In this document: piece by piece, positions 6,730-12,876 of the stretch
How positions within the stretch are numbered: position 1 is the stretch's first letter
How the letters are laid out: every line of letters begins with the position of its first letter
NCBI GenBank assembly: GCA_964550465.1
Contig: CAZJZH010000024.1
Location: 1 to 15,317, forward strand
From: CAZJZH01 sp964550465
GTDB taxonomy: Bacteria > Patescibacteriota > Patescibacteriia > JACRDY01
Reading direction: 5' to 3'
DNA: 15,317 nt
Position numbers and translations under genes: made by a program
Notes under the pieces: model-generated
What the model saw: only the letters and a program-made list of their open reading frames with translations
Told to the model about the DNA's origin: nothing
Databases searched by the model: none

Positions 6730-8560
6730 ATTCTCTTAATTCTCCTAACTGCTGTAAGCCCACTAAGTAAGCGTACAAGCCGTTGCGTTTCAGTAGCTGG
6801 GCATGACTGCCCCGCTCGGTAATCTGTCCATCTTGCATGACACAGATAGTATCAGCTTTTTGGATAGTCGACAGCCGATGAGCAATAGCGACGATGGCCA
6901 GGTCCGGGCGCTGCTGCCGCAGCCGATCAATCATTTCCTGAATAGCTCGCTCGGCTTCCGAGTCCAGGCTAGAGGTAGCCTCATCCAGGATCAGAATACG
7001 CGCTCCGTTGAGCAGTGCCAGGTAGGCCCGCGCAATACCAACCCGTTGCCGCTCACCACCAGACAGTCGCACACCGCGCTCCCCTACCTGTGTATCCAGG
7101 CCATCAGGAAAGCGCTGGGTGTCAGCCATCATGGCCGACAAGTGAGCCGCTGCCAGGGCTTCATTGACTAACTCCACCGGCGCAGTCGGCCAAGCATAGC
7201 TGACGTTATCGCTGAAGCTGCCGTCAAAGATCTCCACGTCTTGCTGAACAATGGCGATCCGTGAACGGTACTGCCACAGATCCAGCTGGCGAATGTCAAC
7301 ACCGTCCAGTGTTATGCGGCCAGCTGTCACGTCGTACATGCGGCAGAGTAGCCGCACGGCCGTGGTCTTCCCCGCTCCACTGCGGGCTACCAGCGCCGTC
7401 ATCGTGCCCGGCGCGATATCTAGGGTAAAGTCATGCAGCACATCCTTGTCTTTACCGGGGTAGCGGAAGGCGGCCTGTTCAAACCGCACCACTCCCGGAC
7501 CAGCCGGTATAGCCTGCGCTGCGGCTGTGTTGACCACTTCCACTGGCTCCTCGAGCAGTTCCTGCATCCGCTCAACAGACACTAGGTAGCGCATGATGCG
7601 GTTGTAGACATTGACCAGTCCCCACAGCGACTCAATCGTCACTGTACCGGTGGTGACCACGTAGACGATCGTCCCCACAGTACTCAGTCCTTGGCTGACA
7701 AAGTACAGGCCAACTGCCACCGTGGCCACAAACGACAGTTGGAGAATGCTACCGGTGGCAAAAAACCACCACTGAATACCATAGGCTATTTGCTTATCAA
7801 CATCAGCCATGGCGTCGCGTACATCAGCCAGCCGGCCGTTCTCTCGCCGCTCTTGGACGCAGTGCTGAACCGTGCTGACGTTAATCAGTGCCTGACAAAA
7901 CATACCCTGCGACACTTCTTTCTGCTGGTCCCACCACTGCCAGCGGTGATAGTACCGACGGTACAGGTGCATGTTCAACCAAGTAGCCGGGATAAACGGC
8001 AGGCAGAACAGTAAGCCAATCCGCCAGTCCAGGACCATGATGACCACCAGATTAATGACGATGTAGAACAGCTGGGGCAAAAAGTCCCAGAACAGCATGG
8101 CTAATATTTCCACTAGCCGATCAACGCCCTTATTAATCTTGGCAATCTTTTTACCGGTGTTCTCCCGCTCATGGTAGCCCAGAGACAATTCCAGCAACTT
8201 CTGCTGGGCCTGAACCGGCCACCAATTCTCCAGCGCAATGGCACCACGCAGAAACTGCAGCTCTTTGTAGAAGTGGTGTACCACCAGGCTGACCACTTTG
8301 CTGAGCAGCAGCGCCCCAAGCAACCACCAAACAGTGCTATTGAGCAACTCTTCAGGCGGCCGATTGTGCATCTGATCAAAGATCAGTTTGATAATCAGCG
8401 GCGTCAACAAAGCTAGGGCTCGCAAGCCCACGCTAGACAACAGGACCTTGGTCATTCGTTGACGCTGCTGGCCCATCAAGCCCCACAGCATCCGCATGCC
8501 GCGCCAGAAATACTGCCAACTCTGCTCTTCCAATGGCGGCGCTTCATCCCAATTACTCAT
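6728..8560 (-). CDS. ABC exporter, fused permease and ATPase (MsbA/MDR-like half transporter)
   Basis: A 610-residue half-transporter: an N-terminal transmembrane domain (about residues 40-330, roughly six helices) fused to a nucleotide-binding domain (about 355-600). Visible ATPase motifs are Walker A ARSGAGKTT (392-400, first Gly replaced by Ala), Q-loop IVQQD (437-441), signature LSGGERQ (499-505), Walker B ILILDEA (522-528) and H-loop AIAHRLS (559-565). It should work as a homodimer or heterodimer exporting lipids, peptides or drugs; the substrate cannot be told. The transmembrane part is unusually Trp-rich. I chose the ATG at 8560 because AGGAAG lies 6 nt upstream; a GTG at 8563 is also in frame. 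A terminator hairpin (8600-8629) and a 47-codon ORF lie just upstream, so expression may depend on read-through. Confidence 0.93.
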   Translation of the reverse strand: MSNWDEAPPLEEQSWQYFWRGMRMLWGLMGQQRQRMTKVLLSSVGLRALALLTPLIIKLIFDQMHNRPPEELLNSTVWWLLGALLLSKVVSLVVHHFYKELQFLRGAIALENWWPVQAQQKLLELSLGYHERENTGKKIAKINKGVDRLVEILAMLFWDFLPQLFYIVINLVVIMVLDWRIGLLFCLPFIPATWLNMHLYRRYYHRWQWWDQQKEVSQGMFCQALINVSTVQHCVQERRENGRLADVRDAMADVDKQIAYGIQWWFFATGSILQLSFVATVAVGLYFVSQGLSTVGTIVYVVTTGTVTIESLWGLVNVYNRIMRYLVSVERMQELLEEPVEVVNTAAAQAIPAGPGVVRFEQAAFRYPGKDKDVLHDFTLDIAPGTMTALVARSGAGKTTAVRLLCRMYDVTAGRITLDGVDIRQLDLWQYRSRIAIVQQDVEIFDGSFSDNVSYAWPTAPVELVNEALAAAHLSAMMADTQRFPDGLDTQVGERGVRLSGGERQRVGIARAYLALLNGARILILDEATSSLDSEAERAIQEMIDRLRQQRPDLAIVAIAHRLSTIQKADTICVMQDGQITERGSHAQLLKRNGLYAYLVGLQQLGELRE

Positions 8561-8586
8561 CACTCACTTCCTTTCTGTTGCGTTGT

Positions 8587-8629
8587 CAAAAAAACAAAAC
8601 ACCCACTGCCGCCAATTCGGTAGTGGGTG
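8587..8629 (-). terminator. Terminator or attenuator between a 47-codon ORF and the ABC exporter gene
   Basis: On the minus strand ACCCACTACCG pairs with CGGCAGTGGGT (8628-8618 and 8611-8601, one G-U pair, 6-nt loop). A run of GTTTTGTTTTTTT follows. It ends about 27 nt before the exporter start. Confidence 0.75.
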
Positions 8630-8655
8630 GTTACGGTGCTGATCCGTATTGAATA

Positions 8656-8799
8656 TTACGAATCGTTTGTCACTCGATGGATAGTCATATATGTATAGAC
8701 CAATCGCCCCACTACAAAACCGGCGGTACCGACAGTCATGTCGATATCGCTCCACAGACGGACGCCAAATGGCGTATATGCGTGGTTGTGCGTATTCAT
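8656..8799 (-). CDS. Hypothetical 47-residue protein
   Basis: A short ORF starting MNTHNHAYTPFGVRLWSDID, with a mildly hydrophobic second half (MTVGTAGFVVGRLVYTYM). Support comes from its surroundings: TTGTTT (8834-8829), a 16-nt spacer and TATTAA (8812-8807) lie 7 nt before the ATG, the same leaderless-type spacing as in tyrS and cca, and an intrinsic terminator starts about 27 nt after its stop. No family is recognised. It could be a small membrane protein or a leader peptide for the ABC exporter downstream. The frame is open up to 8859, but the upstream part runs through a terminator hairpin and is not likely to be coding. Confidence 0.4.
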   Translation of the reverse strand: MNTHNHAYTPFGVRLWSDIDMTVGTAGFVVGRLVYTYMTIHRVTNDS

Positions 8800-8806
8800 A
8801 GTGTTA

Positions 8807-8834
8807 TTAATATGTAGTGTGGCGGTGAAAACAA
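8807..8834 (-). promoter_or_regulatory. Possible promoter of the 47-codon ORF
   Basis: TTGTTT (8834-8829), spacer of 16, TATTAA (8812-8807), ATG 7 nt downstream. The -35 lies in the T-tract of the preceding terminator. Confidence 0.35.
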
Positions 8835-8862
8835 AAAATGGAGGCCACGACGCCTCCATTTT
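8835..8862 (-). terminator. Terminator at the end of the accessory block
   Basis: An 11-bp stem, AAAATGGAGGC / GCCTCCATTTT (8835-8845 and 8852-8862) with a 6-nt loop. On the minus strand it is followed by TTGTTTT. It is nearly symmetric, so it could work on both strands. Confidence 0.8.
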
Positions 8863-8882
8863 GTTCTCTAGTATATTAGACG

Positions 8883-8930
8883 ACTAAACAGCTAAATCGT
8901 TACAGTGAGCTGCTATACTGGCTGTTTATT
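8883..8930 (-). other. Possible attC-like site after the phosphatase gene (weak)
   Basis: TAAACAGC and GCTGTTTA form an 8-bp inverted repeat. Read on minus, the outer boxes are AATAAAC (8930-8924) and GTTTAGT (8889-8883), which resemble R'' and R' boxes of integron attC sites. It begins 7 nt past the stop of the gene ending at 8938. It lacks the unpaired spacers of typical attC sites and may be only a hairpin. Confidence 0.25.
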
Positions 8931-8937
8931 GAAAATT

Positions 8938-9306
8938 CTATTCGGTAAAAGGTAAATATTTACTAATTTGTTTTTCTAATTCAGGGTACACCTTTTCCTG
9001 TTGTATTTGAGTCCATTCTTCCGGCGATAGCTCATCTTTTTCTGGGGCAAAAACCGACACTCTATCTTCAACATCCAAAGTAACGACTTGCTGTCGTGTA
9101 ATCTTAAAAGATTTCTTAAAGTCTTCTTGTGTCTGAGGTTGGACAAAGATTAGTACTGTGGCCCAATCCACTTGCTCTTGATGAATAGGATTATCACTTT
9201 CTGGATAGATGCCACCATATTGTACTGTATACCCTTGTTGTTGTAGGTATTGAGCCAGATAGCGACTGCGGTTTTTGCCCCAGTTACAGACTACAAGAAT
9301 GTTCAT
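8938..9306 (-). CDS. Predicted protein tyrosine phosphatase (low-molecular-weight type, COG4551-like)
   Basis: A 122-residue protein starting MNILVVCNWGKNRSRYLAQY. The CX5R(S/T) phosphatase loop is present as C7-NWGKN-R13-S14 right after the first beta strand, as in small cysteine-based phosphatases and the COG4551 group of predicted tyrosine phosphatases. Residues ~15-30 form the following helix, and YGGIYPESDNP corresponds to the second strand region. The general-acid Asp cannot be fixed by eye; EEWTQI near the end is a conserved-looking helix. Substrate unknown. There is no clear Shine-Dalgarno site. An attC-like box (AACGTTAGGC) ends 29 nt before the start. It lies in the AT-rich accessory block, a likely horizontally acquired gene. 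Confidence 0.75.
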   Translation of the reverse strand: MNILVVCNWGKNRSRYLAQYLQQQGYTVQYGGIYPESDNPIHQEQVDWATVLIFVQPQTQEDFKKSFKITRQQVVTLDVEDRVSVFAPEKDELSPEEWTQIQQEKVYPELEKQISKYLPFTE

Positions 9307-9335
9307 ACTTGGCTAAAAATTTTCAAATTTATTTT

Positions 9336-9404
9336 GCCTAACGTTTGCAGATATGAGCAGTTGCGAGAAGTATAGCTGCTTACGCAGTGCTATTTTTGTG
9401 CGGC
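9336..9404 (-). other. attC-like recombination site between the EamA and phosphatase genes
   Basis: Read on minus: a degenerate R'' box GCCGCAC (9404-9398) in the last codons of the EamA gene, internal arms AGCAG and CTGCT (9380-9376 and 9360-9356), and a canonical R' box GTTAGGC (9342-9336) preceded by AAAC. Outer boxes pair at 5 of 7 positions. At 69 nt its length is normal for attC. The R' box matches the GTTRRRY core consensus. Confidence 0.45.
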
Positions 9405-10298
9405 ATATTTCGTCAGTGCTGGATCTGTCGACGGCCTTTTGATTGAAAAATATGCTCCCGCTGTCATAACCAGGATTCCTGCCCATTGATATATAGAAGG
9501 CACTTCGTTAAAAAAGGCAATGAGAACAATCAAACTAAATAGGGGGAATGTCATACCAAGTGATATGGCTTTTGAAATGTCCAAACGTTTGAGTCCTTCA
9601 TACCAGATAACTTTGCCTACTCCTAATAGTACCAAACCGGTAAACAGGATTATGGGCCAATTTTGAATGATGATTTGGGTGGTGTTTGATTGTGACTCTG
9701 CGAGCAGTGCAAGGAAAAGAATAAAAAATCCACCAAGGAAAAAACGAACCAGCAAAATTATAGCTGGTGAAACATAATTAAATGCTTTTTTGGCGTAGAA
9801 GTTGCCTATTGGATACGTAGCGGTGCTTAATATAATTAACAAGTCGCCAGCGTTTAATGTAAATGTGCCATTATACAGGAGGAGCGCTGCTCCCATAAAC
9901 ACCCCCATTGCACCTATTATTTTTTTGCTGGTCGTTTTTTCTCCAATCAGTGGTGTAAAGAGTAGTGTGAAAATTATTTCTGCAAGCAAAAGTAATGATG
10001 AGTTAATCCCTGAAGTTTTGCTTGAGCCGATAAAAAATAGAATATAGGGAATAATGACGATGCAAAGCGTAACCATTAGCAAAGAGGTATAGGATTTTTT
10101 ATTTTTTAATTCGTGCAGCTTTCCGTTTATGGCAGCATAGACAAAAGAACCACAAGCTGCGAGCAGAGTTGTAATTGCCGCAAACATTAGTGGTGGTATA
10201 TTTTGAGTACCTTGATTTACCAGTACCGGAAATATGCCCCACATAGCTGCACCTATGAGAACAATAATCACGCCGGTTTTTTCTTGTTTGTTATTCAT
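9390..10298 (-). CDS. EamA-family (DMT superfamily) transporter
   Basis: A 302-residue, very hydrophobic protein with about ten predicted transmembrane helices in two EamA-like halves. The first begins at KTGVIIVLIGAAMWGIFPVL; the second near LLIILSTATYPIGNFYAKKA, with the repeated glycine/aromatic start of EamA units. The family exports small metabolites, such as amino acids and cofactors, or has unknown substrates; specificity cannot be read here. The tail SIKRPSTDPALTKYAAQK is cytoplasmic-like. It starts 28 nt after the DUF1801 gene ends, and the two probably share a transcript. The Shine-Dalgarno site is weak (AAGAG). The C-terminal codons overlap the R'' box of an attC-like site. AT-rich codon use contrasts with valS and the ABC exporter. 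Confidence 0.88.
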   Translation of the reverse strand: MNNKQEKTGVIIVLIGAAMWGIFPVLVNQGTQNIPPLMFAAITTLLAACGSFVYAAINGKLHELKNKKSYTSLLMVTLCIVIIPYILFFIGSSKTSGINSSLLLLAEIIFTLLFTPLIGEKTTSKKIIGAMGVFMGAALLLYNGTFTLNAGDLLIILSTATYPIGNFYAKKAFNYVSPAIILLVRFFLGGFFILFLALLAESQSNTTQIIIQNWPIILFTGLVLLGVGKVIWYEGLKRLDISKAISLGMTFPLFSLIVLIAFFNEVPSIYQWAGILVMTAGAYFSIKRPSTDPALTKYAAQK

Positions 10299-10326
10299 TT
10301 TGACTCTTAAAAAATACCACCAGATA

Positions 10327-10716
10327 CTACTTTAATTTTTCCAATTTTCCTTTACGCTTCACAATATTTTTATAGTCCCATTGAATTTCCTTAGATTTTT
10401 CTAGCCATTTTTGCAAAGCATCTCTATCTATTTGGTCTGCTGACGTATAGCGCGCTTCCGCGGCTTTAAAACTGCCTTCCGGTTTCAGGCCTGGCTCATT
10501 AAATGATTGTCCGCTCCAAAATAATAATCGTACACAATTTTTCAGCGTGCTATAGCCAACTATAGGATTTTCATCTAAGAACCAGACAGGGTGGGCGTGC
10601 CAAATCTTGTTTTCTGCTTCTGGAAGTGCGCTATCAATTTCTTCAGCAAGGATTCTACAAATCTCTTTGTCTCCGTTTTGTTGTGAAGCGTTAAAGGCTT
10701 GAATGTCTTTGTTCAT
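10327..10716 (-). CDS. DUF1801-domain protein
   Basis: A 129-residue protein matching the DUF1801 pattern: an N-terminal helix, PEAENKIWHAHPVWFLDENPIVGYSTLKNCVRLLFWSG in the middle (the family's hydrophobic beta sheet with W-G-P/Y features), and KAAEARYTSADQIDRDALQKWLEKSKEI at the end. Members have a small frataxin-like fold. Their biochemical role is not established, although one Bacillus relative has been described as an iron chaperone. It lies immediately upstream of the EamA transporter in the same direction. An attC-like R' box ends 29 nt before the start, the same distance as in the phosphatase gene. A basic tail (KRKGKLEKLK) may bind nucleic acid or nothing at all. Confidence 0.75.
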   Translation of the reverse strand: MNKDIQAFNASQQNGDKEICRILAEEIDSALPEAENKIWHAHPVWFLDENPIVGYSTLKNCVRLLFWSGQSFNEPGLKPEGSFKAAEARYTSADQIDRDALQKWLEKSKEIQWDYKNIVKRKGKLEKLK

Positions 10717-10745
10717 ATTATTGATGATACAGCTAAGGGCAAATC

Positions 10746-10799
10746 AGTTAACGTTCTGATTGCCTGTGGTGTAATTTGCGACCACAGGGAGCATTCACT
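10746..10799 (-). other. attC-like site between the kinase and DUF1801 genes
   Basis: Read on minus: an AGTGAAT box (10799-10793) over the kinase stop codon, a perfect 8-bp stem CCTGTGGT / ACCACAGG (10788-10781 and 10770-10763), and a GTTAACT box (10752-10746) preceded by GAAC. Outer boxes match at 5 of 7 positions. The box differs from GTTRRRY at one position. Without the context it could pass for a simple hairpin. Confidence 0.35.
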
Positions 10800-11292
10800 C
10801 CTGCTTTGATAGCTGTAATATTTTTTCTACTACTTCTTCAAGGGTCAACTGGTCTGTGTCAATGATTGGCCCAAGGTCATGTAGATTCGCAGCTAGCTCC
10901 TGATGACAGGCTGTTACCCGCTCACCAAGAGATGCTCGCTCGATTCTAGCTGCTTCACGTTGTTTGACTACTGCTAATGGCGCCCAGAGGGTGTACAAAA
11001 AAACTGGCACGTCTACTTTCAACACTTCAAAGAAATAATCAATTTGTTCCTTACTGGGGAAGATGTATTCAAAAATAACCAGCTCATAACCAGCATCGAG
11101 GTAGTTGCGAATGAGACTCGCCCCATTCTTGTAACCGAGGCGGCCTGTCACCGCGCTAGTTTTTCTGACGATGAAATTTTTAAGAGCATCTCCTGAAATG
11201 CACACGCTGTTTTCAGATTTTTGGGCTAGGAGCTTGCCGACCGAGGTTTTACCAACTCCAGCTGGTCCGTTAAGAATGATGACTTGTCTCAT
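10795..11292 (-). CDS. P-loop small-molecule or nucleotide kinase
   Basis: A 165-residue protein beginning MRQVIILNGPAGVGKTSVGK with the Walker A motif GPAGVGKT at residues 9-16. The order of elements is that of small P-loop kinases (AAA_33 / shikimate- or chloramphenicol-kinase-like): a possible substrate-binding Asp in CISGDALKNF near 35, a hydrophobic Walker-B-like strand ELVIFEYIF near 70-78, and a lid-like segment QREAARIERASLGERV. The substrate is unknown; resistance-type phosphotransferases have this shape, but nothing here proves it. I moved the start to the ATG at 11292 because the motif begins there and the longer frame runs through the SET gene. An inverted repeat, TATAGTT / AACTATA, lies just upstream. 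Confidence 0.75.
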   Translation of the reverse strand: MRQVIILNGPAGVGKTSVGKLLAQKSENSVCISGDALKNFIVRKTSAVTGRLGYKNGASLIRNYLDAGYELVIFEYIFPSKEQIDYFFEVLKVDVPVFLYTLWAPLAVVKQREAARIERASLGERVTACHQELAANLHDLGPIIDTDQLTLEEVVEKILQLSKQE

Positions 11293-11294
11293 AT

Positions 11295-11317
11295 TATAGT
11301 TTGAGCCAACAACTATA
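11295..11317. promoter_or_regulatory. Inverted repeat between the SET and kinase genes
   Basis: TATAGTT (11295-11301) and AACTATA (11311-11317) form a 7-bp dyad directly upstream of the kinase start. On minus it includes a TATAGT that could be a -10 box. Operator function is a guess. Confidence 0.3.
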
Positions 11318-11813
11318 CTATTTTTCTCAAAATGTAGCTGGAAAAATTGTTGCCATATTTTGCTTGTAATTCTGGTAGCTGCCAATCATTGCCCGTGATA
11401 TTTTTGCGACAGTGTTGCGTGCCACAGCGACATGCCATTTCGTTATACGCCTCTGTGCATGTAAAGCTCATGGCATAGTCTTGTGTAATCTCCTCACCTG
11501 CTGCTATGTCACACAATGCAACATATGTTATTTGACCTTGTAGGCCAGCATTTGGCGCACATGAATGGTTAATATAAATTGCTGTTGATTCTGTGCCCTC
11601 ACGATTTGTGGAGCCAATAAAAAAATCATCCTCTACTTGTAAACAAAATTCTTGTACCTCATGTGGCAATTCTCGAAATGTATCTATTCCAATAATCTCT
11701 CCGCCTTTAATAGCAACGATTTCCCCTTTCTGTATTGGCTGAATGGCAACGATTCCTTTGCCGTGAATCTTGCTATCTTGGACTGTTAATTTTGGCGACC
11801 TGTAGGTTTTCAT
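11313..11813 (-). CDS. SET-domain protein lysine methyltransferase-like protein with post-SET motif
   Basis: A 166-residue protein with a complete small SET domain. It has SKIHGKGIVA (14-23, SAM-binding strand), the INHSCAPNAG motif (81-90), and GEEITQDYA (106-114) with the catalytic-type Tyr. The post-SET zinc motif follows as CRCGTQHCRKNI (C128, C130, C135), which normally binds zinc with a Cys from the NHSC motif. The family transfers methyl groups from S-adenosylmethionine to protein lysines; bacterial members are sparse, and their targets mostly unknown. The gene ends 20 nt before the kinase gene and probably shares its transcript. An attC-like R' box ends 22 nt before the start. Strong family call; methylation target unknown. 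Confidence 0.9.
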   Translation of the reverse strand: MKTYRSPKLTVQDSKIHGKGIVAIQPIQKGEIVAIKGGEIIGIDTFRELPHEVQEFCLQVEDDFFIGSTNREGTESTAIYINHSCAPNAGLQGQITYVALCDIAAGEEITQDYAMSFTCTEAYNEMACRCGTQHCRKNITGNDWQLPELQAKYGNNFSSYILRKIV

Positions 11814-11835
11814 TTTTTGCTCTAAATAATATGTT

Positions 11836-11928
11836 ACCTAACGTTTCGACATATACGATGGAGGAAAAATTTTCCCGTTGCTATGTTTCATGCTATTCAT
11901 TCGTGAGCCTAACTTTCACTTTCTAGGC
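11836..11928 (-). other. attC-like site(s) between the ParB-like and SET genes
   Basis: Read on minus: an R' box GTTAGGT (11842-11836) preceded by CGAAAC, and a degenerate partner GCCTAGA (11928-11922) in the last codons of the ParB-like gene. A second GTTAGGC (11913-11907) sits at its stop codon in the same orientation, so two R'-like boxes lie 71 nt apart. Pairing of the outer boxes needs G-U pairs, so the site limits are uncertain. Confidence 0.35.
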
Positions 11929-12376
11929 GCAGAGCCAAAACCGTCGGTCGTAAACCGAGCGCGCGGCAGCCGAGGAGGCGGGAATTGCCCCCTATCAGAT
12001 ACGGAGGCTGGTTTTCACGATAGAGAACTACAGGGGCTGGAAACGTATCACCAGCTTTCATTCCTTGTTCTATTCTCTCAAAATCACGCTTATTTTTCAG
12101 GTGCTCGCGAATTTCATCAAGTTGCCACGAAGGATCACGTGAATCACAGTTGATCATACTCTCCCAATCTTCATCACTCAGCTCCTGTAGTTCGGCTGTA
12201 TCAAAGGCCGCTACCATTTTTTCAAGAGGAATTCCTGTCTCCTCGGCGGTTCTTTCGATTTCCCCAAGCTCAAGAGATAAATCTGGTTTTTGCCACTGAT
12301 GTTTTAGTGGTTCATCTTTACTACTGTCACCTCGCATTACTACTACCTTTTCAAAATTTGGTTGACCTTCTTTCAT
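11909..12376 (-). CDS. ParB/sulfiredoxin-like domain protein
   Basis: A 155-residue protein whose C-terminal half (about 95-150) looks like a ParB-like domain: GDTFPAPVVLYRENQPPYLI, then GGNSRLLGCRALG (in place of the GxxR-LxAxxxLG of ParB), then a strand PTVLALRL. The N-terminal half is acidic and helical (ELGEIERTAEETGIPLEKMV, with ELSDEDWESMINCDSRDPSW), as in stand-alone ParB-like proteins of phages and metagenomes. No helix-turn-helix centromere-binding domain is present, so a role in chromosome partitioning is not supported; nuclease or CTPase/ATP-dependent activity is possible. The ATG at 12376 is preferred over a TTG at 12382. A perfect attC-like site lies 41 nt upstream. Confidence 0.6.
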   Translation of the reverse strand: MKEGQPNFEKVVVMRGDSSKDEPLKHQWQKPDLSLELGEIERTAEETGIPLEKMVAAFDTAELQELSDEDWESMINCDSRDPSWQLDEIREHLKNKRDFERIEQGMKAGDTFPAPVVLYRENQPPYLIGGNSRLLGCRALGLRPTVLALRLESES

Positions 12377-12417
12377 ACACAATGCTGTTTTAGCGATGAG
12401 GCAATTTTTTCCTCTTT

Positions 12418-12479
12418 CGTATAACTTGTCATTATACGCGCTTTATGCAGAATTTACACTAATAATGGCGTGTTATACG
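12418..12479 (-). other. attC-like site upstream of the ParB-like gene (best candidate)
   Basis: Read on minus: outer box CGTATAAC (12479-12472), 5-nt spacer ACGCC, arm ATTAT, a central region, arm ATAAT, 5-nt spacer GACAA, and outer box GTTATACG (12425-12418). The two outer boxes are perfectly complementary over 8 nt and the spacers are symmetric, as in integron attC sites. The inner sequence is unlike the other sites, as is usual. On minus the second arm also forms a TATAAT, a possible -10 box for the ParB-like gene. Confidence 0.5.
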
Positions 12480-12497
12480 AATAACTGAGCCAAATTG

Positions 12498-12629
12498 CTA
12501 CCGCGTATAATAACTATCTCCATAATACTGTCTTTGTACATCCTCTGCAATCAATGAAAACTGACTGGCCTGAGCTGAGGCAATATCAATGAATATAATT
12601 AAAGTGTATCCGACTGGCTCAAATCCCAA
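12498..12629 (-). CDS. Possible small ORF or gene remnant at the edge of the accessory block
   Basis: A 43-codon frame with only a TTG start, ending about 18 nt before the attC-like site. Its translation has a hydrophobic stretch (VGYTLIIFIDIASAQASQF) and a polar end (QRQYYGDSYYTR). The composition looks protein-like, and its position fits a cassette ORF. There is no ribosome-binding site and no recognisable family. It may be the 3' end of a truncated gene. The rest of the 12383-12641 intergenic stretch shows no other gene. Confidence 0.25.
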   Translation of the reverse strand: MGFEPVGYTLIIFIDIASAQASQFSLIAEDVQRQYYGDSYYTR

Positions 12630-12641
12630 CGATAATCACAA

Positions 12642-12683
12642 AAATTAAAAATCTCAGTGATGTATTACTGAGATTTTTAATTT
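12642..12683 (-). terminator. Terminator of the tRNA transcription unit
   Basis: A perfect 17-bp stem, AAATTAAAAATCTCAGT (12642-12658) / ACTGAGATTTTTAATTT (12667-12683), with an 8-nt loop. It starts immediately 3' of the tRNA-Val-like gene on minus and contains T-runs on both strands. Confidence 0.8.
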
Positions 12684-12754
12684 GGGCGTATAGCTCAGTT
12701 GGTTAGTCCTCTTGCGTGTCGAGCAAGCGCTCTAACCAACTGAGCTATACGCCC
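12684..12754 (-). pseudogene. tRNA-Val(GAC)-like gene whose 3' half is an inverted copy of its 5' half
   Basis: Read on minus, the 5' acceptor strand GGGCGTA, a D-arm (GCTC-AGTTGGTTA-GAGC) and an anticodon arm CTTGC-TCGACAC-GCAAG with anticodon GAC are in place. The universal U33 is replaced by C. Instead of a T-arm with TTCRA, the sequence continues as an exact reverse complement of the first 23 nt, so that TACGCCC still closes the acceptor stem. Arms are at 12684-12706 and 12732-12754. Read on plus, the same loop shows GTC (Asp), but the D-stem does not form. This is either a tRNA destroyed by a template switch or an assembly artefact. No CCA is encoded. It is cotranscribed with tRNA-Ile. 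Confidence 0.55.
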
Positions 12755-12783
12755 TCGTTTAATAATTGATAACTAACTACTTG

Positions 12784-12818
12784 TCCACCGAAGCCGACCG
12801 TAGGGAGGCGAAGGTGGA
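12784..12818 (-). repeat. GC-rich hairpin element upstream of the tRNA-Val-like gene
   Basis: On plus: TCCACC-GAA-GCC, an 11-nt loop, GGC-GAA-GGTGGA. That is a 6-bp and a 3-bp helix around a symmetric GAA/GAA internal loop. On minus it directly follows a copy of the first 12 nt of the tRNA-Val-like gene (12830-12819). Confidence 0.6.
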
Positions 12819-12838
12819 AGCTATACGCCCACATCATT

Positions 12839-12863
12839 AATTACTAATGAATAATTAGTAATT
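12839..12863. repeat. AT-rich inverted repeat downstream of tRNA-Ile
   Basis: AATTACTAAT (12839-12848) and ATTAGTAATT (12854-12863) form a 10-bp stem with a 5-nt loop, between tRNA-Ile and the next hairpin element. It could be a processing or weak termination signal. Confidence 0.45.
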
Positions 12864-12876
12864 GATAATTATTGTA

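Noticed and set aside
8564..8755. A 63-codon minus ORF ending next to the ABC exporter start
   Set aside because: It overlaps the terminator hairpin and T-tract and has no ribosome-binding site.
11909..12376. A chromosome-partitioning ParB
   Set aside because: It lacks the helix-turn-helix and dimer domains, has a diverged GxxR motif and no parA neighbour; only a ParB-like fold is supported.
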